64,000 nucleotides of DNA. Origin: Marsupella aquatica. Lineage: Eukaryota; Marchantiophyta. The DNA lies in NCBI GenBank assembly GCA_973895155.1, contig OZ316891.1, positions 5,518,001 to 5,582,000 of the forward strand, in the 5' to 3' direction. Made by a program: the position numbers and the translations under genes. The notes beneath the pieces are model-generated. The model saw only the letters and a list, made by a program, of their open reading frames with translations, ran no database searches and had not been told where the DNA came from. Numbering within the stretch: position 1 is the first letter of the stretch; each line of letters starts with the position of its first letter. This document shows, piece after piece, positions 12,210-20,861 of this stretch.

Positions 12210-12734
12210 GTGAGAATCATGTAGTCTCCTCAATTTTTGGATCAAACTAGTAGGATGAATCCGAAGTGGGATACGCGGTATCCCACTTCGCATTCACTTA
12301 GGCCAAATTCGCTTTTGAGATTAAAAACGCATGGAGAATCAAGGTTGAATGCGAAGCGAGATACCGTGTATCCCGCTTCGCATTCAACATGAAAATCTCA
12401 AGAGTTTTCTGAATCCTCAACGCGATAAAGGGGTGAATCCGATGTGGGATATGCGGTATCCCGCTTAGCATTCAACACCCAAATCTCAAGATTTCTGAAC
12501 AAAAGAGACGGATAGGAGCGATTGGATACTAAGTGGGATACCGTGTATCTCACTTGGTATTCAACATAGTGATCTTAGGCGTTTCAAAGAAAATAGGCAA
12601 AAAGTGAAACATTGAATGCGAGATGGGATACCGCGTATCCCATCTCGCATTCATATATACTATTATGGTCTTGTTGCCTTTGACCTCGATCATATTAGGC
12701 TTGAAATTCTTACATATGGTTTTCTTTTCTTCAG
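12210..12734 (+). other. Probable 5' leader intron holding array B
   Basis: A donor AACAG|GTGAGAA at 12210 and a pyrimidine-rich acceptor TTTTCTTTTCTTCAG ending at 12734 frame this segment. The next exon begins two bases before an ATG (12736). All five units of palindrome array B lie inside. Intron status is inferred from the splice sites only. Confidence 0.5.
12254..12654. repeat. Palindrome array B (5 units, 88-90 bp period)
   Basis: Units begin at 12254, 12344, 12432, 12521 and 12611, so the steps are 90, 88, 89 and 90 bp. Each is 41-45 bp with a stem of up to about 19-21 bp and a 3-base loop (GCG, CGT or CGC). The unit at 12611 is perfectly paired over 19 bp although its arms (GAGATGGG / CCCATCTC) differ from the unit at 12254 (GAAGTGGG / CCCACTTC). 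Spacers of about 45 bp are unique. Confidence 0.9.
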
Positions 12735-12735
12735 G

Positions 12736-13320
12736 ATGTCGAACAAGTCAAATGCTTCTGGTTCCACGGACTCTTTCCGGCAAGCCATCATTGATGAAAT
12801 CTGGAAAAAGGATCTCTATGTGGAGGAGAAATTCCTCAGGAACATGTGGTAGTTGCATGATGCTCATGAGCTTGATCTTCATAGAGCGTATGCTGGCCCA
12901 GCCTTATGGTTGATTGTTGTGAAGGGTAAGGAGCATTGCCACCAAGGGTTGGTGATTGACACGGCCGAGGCAGACATTGTAGACTCGAAAACACAAAAAT
13001 TGAAAATGGTGCCAATGTTTCTTTGCATTGGTCTTGACAAGACCTTTTCTGTGTTGGTCCTAAACTATGAAAAACTTGATCGAGTCTCGATGAATATATT
13101 TCCAGATGATTCGATTACCAAGCTTGTGGCGGAGGCACCTGATGTAGATTCATTTTCGTACTGGTGCTTGAGTTATGTCTTCACATCTTGGAAGGTGGTG
13201 CGGGACTTCACCAAAATTATGTATCGTTCAGTGGTAGGGGAAGACTTTAAGCGTTGTCGTGATTTTCTCTTAAGTTATAAAAAATTGTTTGTTTTAATAT
13301 GCTATAGATTATATAAGTAA
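12736..13320 (+). pseudogene. Unrecognised ORF with an in-frame TAG
   Basis: Begins 'MSNKSNASGSTDSFRQAII' and meets TAG at 12850-12852, after which the same frame stays open for 155 codons ('LHDAHELDLHRAYAGPALW...') to 13320. The middle part ('KMVPMFLCIGLDKTFSVLVL') looks like a folded alpha/beta protein. I do not know the family. It sits between array B and a minisatellite. One nonsense codon in an otherwise long frame suggests a fairly young relic. Confidence 0.4.
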
Positions 13321-13382
13321 TTTAGTAGTTAGATTATTAAATTTAAACTTTATTAAACTTTTTTAGCTATATTAACGGACTA

Positions 13383-13632
13383 TAGAAGTTCCACCAATGC
13401 ATGTGAGTAGTTCCACCAACTACAATAATATTCACCAACGCATAGTGGTTCTACCAACGCACAGTAGGTCCACCAGCGCATAGTAGTTCTACCAACGCAC
13501 AGTAGGTCCACCAGCGCATAGTAGTTCCACCAGCACATAGTAGTTCTACCAACGCATAGTAGGTCCACCAACGCATAGTAGTTCCACCAACGCATGGTAG
13601 TTCCACCTACTAAAAGTAGTTTCACCAACTAT
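13383..13632. repeat. Minisatellite, 19-bp period
   Basis: About thirteen tandem units of the type tagtagttccaccaacgca with few changes. The frame on the minus strand is an artefact of the repeat. Confidence 0.9.
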
Positions 13633-13724
13633 GAATAGTACTAGCACACTCTTAGGTATTAGATGTTTGACACTTGGCCTTCATCCAAGTGCTTGGGCTT
13701 GATCCATGCCCTCTTGGTGTGCAC

Positions 13725-13732
13725 TATAAATA
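13725..13732 (+). promoter_or_regulatory. TATA box candidate
   Basis: TATAAATA, about 90 bases after the minisatellite and upstream of the ParB-methyltransferase gene. A 35-bp direct repeat with gtggggcgtcctttggcc follows at about 13815 and 13906, 91 bp apart. The position makes it a plausible promoter for the downstream plus-strand gene; no other evidence. Confidence 0.4.
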
Positions 13733-14468
13733 AAGTGGTGAGGGCACTCTCCCCTCATTCCGCAGTGTTTATCATTCAAGGTTGTGAAGCTCTTTTGTGC
13801 CTTGAACATAGTAGTGGGGCGTCCTTTGGCCCGGATAGCAAAGGAATGAGTGGTAGATTTATATATGGGACCTTAGGGAATAAGGTTTCTTTGGGAATAT
13901 AGGGGTGGGGCGTCCTTTGGCCCGGATAGCGAAGGAATAGAAGAGCCATCATGAATCCAGGAGAGAGAGTTATCCCTGATCTTCCCCTTCGTAATCCATT
14001 TTTGATTAGAGTCCATCTTTTAGACAAACCATCTATGAGGCAACATCTAACCTATCATTTTGGAGCTTAGTTTGCAACTGCTGTTATGGTTTCTAACGAG
14101 CCAATAATATACCCAGTGGTGTCGTACCGAGAGGAGTGGGAGTGCATCATCTTTGTCTTTTATTGAAGTCATGGATTTGAATAGGAGTCCGAATGATATT
14201 CCTGTTTCATTTTCTCTTGGAGATATTAGGATCATATGTCGTAAGAAAACTAATTTTCGTGATGTGTTGGTCCGCAAGTATGGTGAAATAGGGTTTAACA
14301 GTATTTTAGTTTCACCTGAACCTTTCTTAATACCCACTACCCTTGTTACTAGAATTATCATTTTGATTTTAGTGTAGAACTTATAAGCATGCAAGGTTAA
14401 CTTCAAAAGAGCCAACATGCTCTTGCCAGAAAACACGGTCACCCGGACAGCGTCCAGAGAGAACTCCA

Positions 14469-15404
14469 TTGAAGTTGAAGATACACAGGCCAACTAATCC
14501 CTCTGGGACGGTGGAGGATTCCCAGACAACAACAACAAAAGAGAAGGCAGTCTCCGAGCCGACAAAGAGGAAGAAAGCGCAAGATATCTCTGGTGGAAAA
14601 TCTAGTGAACATTTCGGTGCAACTGTCTCAAAAGATGCTGCCAAAAAAAAGATGAAGTTGGATCGATGAGAAATCCGAAAGAGAGTAGTGTCTGCGCCTG
14701 CGAGTGTTGTGTCAACAGCTCCACCTTTGCCTTTGAGATTGGTAGGTGAGATTCCTCCAACTTCTCAAGGTGGGCCATCGATCACATCCAAGGGGAAGGG
14801 TCCAATGATTGTTGAGAGGAAAGAAGATTTGACGAATAAACTGACTACGGCCCTGCAACGTGAAAAGACGTTGGTTGTAAGGGAAGAAGTGTCTCGCTTA
14901 ATGGAGACAAAAAGAGTTCAGAAGACCACCGTCATTCTGAAAACAACAAACCTCCTGTTGGTCAATGACATGAATGATCAGAACTCCACGTTGGTTCGGA
15001 CTGTTGATCGTTTGCACGTGGAGAATATCAAAACTTTGATGAAGTTGAATCCAACAAATTTCACTACGCCATTTGTGTTGTTTGTTATTCCGGAAGATTG
15101 TCCATCGGTTAAAGATTGGGACCCGGCCAAGGCATCAACCTGGAGATATTGGGTAATTGGGGGTAATCATGGAGCTCGAGCTAAAAGAGAACTGTTTGAG
15201 GCTTATATGGTCGAGAAATCTTCAATGAACTTCAAGCATGGGTCTATGTAGGGCTTACAAGGGACGATGTTCAAAAACTCAGTATTCAACACAATATTGA
15301 CCAGGAGTATCAAAAAAAGATGAACAATATTGATCAAATCCGAACAATGCATAAGGTCTTCCTTGCTCGAGGCATGCAAAACACAAAAGAGACTCGAGAG
15401 GCCT
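14469..15404 (+). pseudogene. ParB-like domain protein, N-terminal half of a ParB-methyltransferase gene
   Basis: The frame opens with a basic, Ser/Thr-rich N terminus, crosses a TGA at 14667-14669 and continues to 15251. The region around 15100-15240 reads 'WRYWVIGGNHGARAKREL', matching the ParB/Srx-type core motif (Y-x-(I/V)-x-x-G-x-H-R-x-x-A). One frame change near 15240 is needed to continue into 'VYVGLTRDDVQKLSIQHN', which resembles the segment after the core in ParB N-terminal domains. A further stop follows at about 15403. ParB-like domains bind or cleave nucleic acid or bind CTP; which applies here is unknown. Broken in this copy. Confidence 0.6.
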
Positions 15405-15913
15405 GAGCGTCGGAGGTATGTTTTGATGGCTTCATTCCAAGGGTTGGAAAAACACTGAAGAAGCACGAACCTCTTTTTCAGATATCATTTAGATCTGGAA
15501 AAGTTTGGAACCTCCAAGACCATCTCTTTGACATGTGGAATAGATTCGAGATAAAGGGGCAGAACAAACAAAAATCCCCGGTGAAGATACTGAAAAAAGG
15601 GAAGCGAAAGGCCACGCCCGTCGTGAAACCTTTGAACAAGCTAGCAAGGGGGCTCGCTTTGACGCCTTGGAGAGCGATCCAAGGGATTGAGCAGGACAGA
15701 TTTTTGGAATCCCTTCTTCTTCGAGTCAAGGATCGAATGATCAGTCTTGAGCAGATGGCAAAAGAGGCTGAAAGTTACAAGAAGCTTGTGAAGATCAGTA
15801 AACTCTTTGTACAATTGTCTGGCCAACCAGATTGGACAACCTATAAATAAATGTTTCCAAAGGAGACGTAGTTTTCAGAGCTTGAAAGATGGAGCGGCAA
15901 ACTCTCAGATGTG
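15405..15913 (+). pseudogene. Linker/coiled-coil segment of the ParB-methyltransferase gene
   Basis: Open frames read a basic stretch 'KILKKGKRKATPVVKPL' and a helical stretch 'LLLRVKDRMISLEQMAKEAESYKKL', then a stop at 15850; the frame resumes to 'GKLSDV' just before a strong donor (GTG|GTAAGT, 15914). Splicing to 16330 keeps the frame. This is what links the ParB-like and methyltransferase parts into one gene. Confidence 0.45.
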
Positions 15914-16329
15914 GTAAGTTATTCAAACGTGCGTTTCGAAGGTTGAATACCGAATGGGATATACGTATCCCATTTGGGATTCAACCCTCATTTTTGGCTC
16001 ATTCATGTTCTTTCTTTGAGTTTCCTTCCTGGGTTTTGGTTGTCTTAGCGTTGTTTCTTTGATTTTCCTTGGTTTGAATCTGAAGGGGGATACGGCGTAT
16101 CCCATTTGGGATTCAACTCTGGATTTCTATTTTGTCTTTGAGTTTCTTCGGGTGAAATCCGAAATGGGATACCGCATATCCCTTTCGGGATTCAAGCTAG
16201 AGTTTTGGAGGTTACGAGCGTGATTCTCCAGGTTTGTTTTGCGGAATACCTAATGGGATACTCGGTATCCCTCTTGGTATTCAATGCATAGTTTTATCAT
16301 TGTAACTTAGGTGTCCTTTTGTTTTGTAG
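15914..16329 (+). other. Intron holding palindrome array C
   Basis: Donor GTAAGT at 15914 and acceptor TTTTGTTTTGTAG ending at 16329; phases on both sides agree (phase 0). The whole of array C is inside. Spliced status is inferred. Confidence 0.6.
15942..16287. repeat. Palindrome array C (4 units)
   Basis: Units at 15942-15985, 16072-16117, 16151-16196 and 16241-16287 (steps 130, 79 and 90 bp). The same GGGATAC/GTATCCC core is kept, with outer arms of a different subtype (CCGAATGGG / CCCATTTGG). Pairing is less perfect than in array B. Confidence 0.85.
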
Positions 16330-17181
16330 TTGAAAGCCTTCTCAAAGAAGAAGAATAAAACGGATGTCGGAAATGATTTTGAGGAGACTCTAGAGGAGGA
16401 GCTCAGTTTGGATGTTATCCCCCCTGGTTTTAAGAATATAGTTCAAGAAGCTATTGAGACTGCTCAGGCGGAATCAAGCGACCACCGTTGGAAAAATTAT
16501 GATGGAAATTTCATCAACTATACTCTCCACTGTGAAGATGTTTGCGCGCTTGATAGGTTCTTGGAGAAACGGCCTTACACACTTACAATCGCAGACATTC
16601 CTTATGGATTCAATGCCGCCGGCTCCGAGAATGATGAAATTCCATTTTCGGAGACAGATATTATTGATATGGTCAAATGTTTTGCCAAGGTGACAACTTC
16701 ACCAATGTGGAGGTTTGTTGTTATTCATTCTCTGCAACAAAGTGTCTCCGTTTTGAATGCTTTGGGAAAGACATGCAATGTTGGAGTTGAGGCAGGAATT
16801 TGGGAGAAGCCAAATGTACATGCACGTACACCCCTCCGGGAACAGGCTAGCTTGGGCGTTTGAGAACTGGTCCATCGGGTACTATAATGAAGGTGGTATC
16901 AGGTCTAGGGAAATGTATAATTTTGAGCATGATGAGAAAAGAATCAGCATCATCAAGGTACCTTGTGTTACCAAGAAATGTGTAACACCATTAGGGAAGT
17001 AGTGAATCTGTATCAGAAGCCGATAGCCCTCGCAGACTAGTTTATCAAACATTTTAGTGAAGAAGGAGATTGGATTGTTGATTTATGTGCCGGAAGTGGG
17101 TCTACTTCGTGTGGGGCTTTGTTGGCAAAGCGACATGTGACAGCCATAGAGTTGAGTGCTCAACAAATAGACTGTATCTAG
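16330..17181 (+). pseudogene. Beta-class N6-adenine/N4-cytosine DNA methyltransferase domain
   Basis: The order of motifs is that of circularly permuted (beta-class) amino-methyltransferases: catalytic motif IV first ('TIADIPYGF', in place of DPPY), then the 'WRFVVIHSLQQ' strand, and at the C terminus 'NLYQKPIAL', 'HFSEEGDWIVDLCAGSGSTS' (motif X/I, SAM-binding) and 'RHVTAIELSAQQ'. This matches bacterial and phage enzymes that methylate adenine or cytosine amino groups in DNA. A frame change near 16830 and a stop (TAG) near 17040 break the frame in this copy; it ends at TAG about 17181. DIPY instead of DPPY alters one catalytic-loop position; activity of intact relatives is therefore open. It is spliced in frame to the ParB-like half upstream. 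Confidence 0.75.
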
Positions 17182-17531
17182 ACTTGATTAGTCACGTTGG
17201 ATGAATCATGGGACTTGAATGAGGAAGCAATTGAGGAGGGTATAGGGCCGATGAGTTTGAGATACAACCACCAATTGGTGGTATGACGAGCACTCTCACC
17301 ACCAGAACTTGCATCATTACAACTGCGGCCGAGAATGATGATGATGTTGATGAGGAGGAGGAGGGGGAAGAGGAAGCAGAAGCTCCACCACTAGATCTTG
17401 GCTCATTCCTTGAGGTGTAGAGATTACTTTGAGATAGTTTGTCGCAAATGAGATTGCCCAAATTGTATATGAACTTCCGGAAATATTGAAAGAGATTTAT
17501 ATGTTCTTATGTGACAATAATGTCCTTGCAG

Positions 17532-18461
17532 GATCCATCAAAGGAGGTTATTGAATTGAAATGTGTTCTTCATAGATTTATGCACAATCCTTCTATTGGT
17601 CATCTTCTCAATCAAGAAACACTGGAACAACTTGAACCCGACCAATATTTGGGTGACAAAATTATAGAATTTTACCCAGAGTCCCAAATTGAAGAACATG
17701 GAGATCTTGCTCCAATGGTAAACACATTATCCTCATTTTTTTATCCTTGGATGGTTTCAAGGATTGAAATAGAACCAACACATGAATCTTTAGCAGAATC
17801 TATACTGAAAATGCCAGGTTATTACAAGCCTCCATTTTCCAAGATTCAGGTTATTTTTATGCCAATTCACATGAGTGGGCATTGGAGTTTGGTTTTCATA
17901 TGTTTGGATAGATCTCAATCTTTGATCCAAATGTATCATCTAGACTCACTTGCTGGTCTGCATGAAACTCGTCTAATCGAATCAGCATTGAAAAGATGAA
18001 GACTTAACTTTATCTTCTACTATTTATTTTTTATATGAGATTATTTATTCATGTGATTATAAATGTCACTGACTAAGGAATTATTTTCAATGACTTGCAG
18101 ATATTTCACAATAGAATGAGAACTATTTTTTGGAAAAGTGTCATTGGGTGTTATGGAGATGTGGAATCCAAAGGTATGTGATTTGTTTCATTTAAAAAAA
18201 AAAAATTAGTTGGAAAATACATTTATGAATCGTACTAAAATACAACATGTTTTTTATCAAGTGCCCCAACAACCAAATACCATAGATTGTGGTTTATTTG
18301 TCCTACACAACATGGATGAAATTAGAGTTCAATGGAGTAATTTAAAATATATATTCGTAGAGTCTTTATTAACAAAAGATTGGTACAACCTCACACAAGC
18401 ATGTCACCTGAGAAAGGTGATAAGAGATAGAGTTATCAAATTAATGCATGTATCTACATAA
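17532..18461 (+). pseudogene. Ulp1-type (C48) cysteine protease
   Basis: An exon after TCCTTGCAG (17532-17999) reads 'IFMPIHMSGHWSLVF', with the catalytic His, and 'YHLDSLAGLHETR', with the Asp. A later exon (18210-18461) reads 'FYQVPQQPNTIDCGLFVLHN', with the oxyanion Gln and the nucleophile Cys. All members of the SUMO-protease catalytic set are thus present. A middle exon, 18101-18173, is bounded by good splice sites, but its phase does not fit the last exon and no donor is visible at 17999, so either the exon edges are off or the gene is damaged. Ulp1 proteases are frequent cargo of plant and fungal DNA transposons. It follows the methyltransferase by 350 bases on the same strand. Confidence 0.65.
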
Positions 18462-18469
18462 TTTAATTA

Positions 18470-19775
18470 ATAAATGAAACTCAATCTTCTGAAGATATAG
18501 AACCTCGCTCTAAAATAGCAGCCTCTATAATCTCTATAATTCATGATGTTTCGTAATTAGAGTGCAAAGTAATCTCAATTTGAGTTTGTTATTTAGAGCT
18601 TAAAGCTCTTGGCTATGGCTTATGTCACATTTGTGTGGGTTCTGTGGGGTATGTGGGACCGTTTAGCTTGTTGAATCATTCTCTCATCCCAATAAATTTT
18701 TCAACAATCATTTTTTGTACATTTGTATTTTTGGTTTCATGGTATACTGTGTTTTGTTTTGATTTTTGCACCCTAGCAAGAGTACAATCTGATTGGATCT
18801 ATGGGTCCAGAGGGGCAGTAGAGTCTTTGGTCATTGAAACTCCTTCTTTGGTCATTGAAATTGCTTGTTGTTCAACATTGAACTCTAGTCTGTTTGGAAA
18901 GCCCTGAACGAGTCAAAAAATTTTATTGAATCATCTTGTGATTATATGTTATCCAACTGTAATGGTTGTGGATCACTCAATGGATCAATATTGTACTCTT
19001 CGTCCTCATCCTCATCCTCGATATAATCACTTTCAACTCCTACAAAAAAAATAACTATAATTAAATGAGATGATTTTTAATTATAATCATTATTCAAACA
19101 TCATGACTAAGTTGTTTTCTTTGTATTCAACGACTTTAGGTATTTGACAAGTGTGAATCGTGGTTTGTTCTATATTATGTCTCAAATATTTCACAAAACA
19201 AACAAGTTTGGGTTGTACTACTCTTTATGAGTAAGTATTTCTAACTTTTTTTGCCCTGAAAGATCTTTTTGAATTCCATTCACAAAGACAACATACAAAT
19301 AGGTGGCCCCAAGGGCATCAACCAAAGGTCAGAAGTGCAAAAAGGTCGTGTGAGCCGGCACCAGGAGAGACGCAAAGCCTTTCAAGAGAAAGACAGCTAA
19401 ACAAGAAATTTAACTACCGCAGCGGGAGTAGCACACTCCATGAGACTGGCTAGTGCTAAGGTTCCGGCAAGGTTCCCTTCAATGGATCCGTGATAAACTT
19501 ACTTTACTATCGGTCTAACTGTAGTGAAGCATCTAATCCTATGGAAAAGTATTTCTAACTTTGCACCATGATACATTTTAAATATTTAATTTCAAAAATT
19601 AGACTTTGTTTAAGTTCTTGTTCAAACCATGGTTCATGGTTATTTAAATATTCTTATCAATCAATCACTTGATCTTAATCATTTCTATCATTCAATTCAA
19701 AACTTTATGAATCAAGATTTAGGGTAGTATTATTCAAAAGTCATTCAAAACTCAAGTTTGTAAAAAAGGATAGAT
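18470..19775. other. No gene seen between two convergent element-like regions
   Basis: AT-rich. A more GC-rich island of about 250 bp (19290-19545, 'ggtggccccaagggcatcaa...') stands out and may be a separate short repeat insertion. Nothing else supported. Confidence 0.4.
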
Positions 19776-19778
19776 GTA

Positions 19779-20069
19779 TTAACCTCCGAGTGGACCAGTT
19801 GATACATCAATAGGTATTTTGTAGACTTTGTCATCTGACTTGAGAATCTTATCCAATCCATATTTTTTGATTACACGAGTAATACTACTATCACCAAGGT
19901 GGAGGGTATCTTTGCAAAGCTCAATAATATCCTCTCTCATGTTCTTCTTGGCCAAATTATACTTTATTAATCTGGAAATGTTTTTTACTAAAATACTTCG
20001 CAGTTCACACGGTGCTTCTTCAAGCTGATCAAGATTAGATTGGGTTGTCAAAGAAAAGAACTGTGTCAA
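19779..20069 (-). CDS. Unrecognised ORF at the 3' side of the second ParB-like gene
   Basis: A 96-codon minus-strand frame with natural composition ('ELRSILVKNISRLIKYNLAK', 'DTLHLGDSSITRVIKKYGLD', which is HTH-like). No family recognised. It follows the ParB-like gene in the same direction and may be its last exon. Confidence 0.35.
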   Translation of the reverse strand: MTQFFSLTTQSNLDQLEEAPCELRSILVKNISRLIKYNLAKKNMREDIIELCKDTLHLGDSSITRVIKKYGLDKILKSDDKVYKIPIDVSTGPLGG

Positions 20070-20270
20070 GCTTTCGTGGATTGATTCGTTACAATATGCA
20101 CGTACTCAAGTTCCCAATTTCTGCAAAACAATCAGAGTTTTAGTACATGCTTTGAATTGCAATAAATTGGATATATTAAATACACTTTTGAGGTTTTGGG
20201 TTTAGAAAAATACATACCAAAACAGAGTCAAAAAGTTGTTGGTCAAATTTTTGTGGTAATTTTCTCTGCT

Positions 20271-20799
20271 TCACATTCTTGATTGAATGACACCTTGAAG
20301 AATGCATGTCACAAAAAGACAATTTGCATGATAAACTGTTAATGCCGAAGATGATGATTTAGATTTTGTCTGGTACTGTGTAATGAACGCAACATAATTT
20401 GGGTGAGCCAAAATGGAACTCATCACCAAAAAAATGTCGATTGCGTTTGAAATGACTACCACAACATGAGATGATTTTGACCCAATGACTACTGCAGCAT
20501 CAAAAAATACTTCATATGTCTTTTGTGTCATGGATACTCCAGTCATCATGGTGGCATCCAAGAATATGAATGTTGTCATGAAAAGAATATGAAATTGAAA
20601 AAAAATTCAATTTTTTTAACATCTTGTATAGTTTCATCCATAAGTTGAAAGTGGAATCTGTCATGTTCAAAATGAAAGGTCCAAGTTCACCTAGTCGGTA
20701 CTTCTCATCTTTGGCCCAAGGAATGACAATCATTGCTGCTTTCATAAAATCTTGTATAAAGACAAGTAAATCATTAAATAAGTATAAACCATGGTTCAC
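20271..20799 (-). pseudogene. Possible methyltransferase-like remnant of the second element
   Basis: Two overlapping minus-strand frames (20799-20512 and 20579-20271). The second contains 'EVFFDAAVVIGSKSSHVVVV', which can be laid beside the strand after motif IV of the plus-strand methyltransferase, but no DPPY-type motif or SAM loop is visible. Its place directly downstream of the ParB-like domain is the main reason for the suggestion. Confidence 0.3.
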
Positions 20800-20861
20800 A
20801 CTAATTTACTTTCACAATATATTGCATCAAAACAAATGAACAAAACTTTAGATTTTAGAGA

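Noticed and set aside
10168-16287. A CRISPR array
   Set aside because: Direct, spaced repeats with unique spacers fit the form, but the genome is a plant's, units vary a lot, no cas genes are present and arrays lie in introns.
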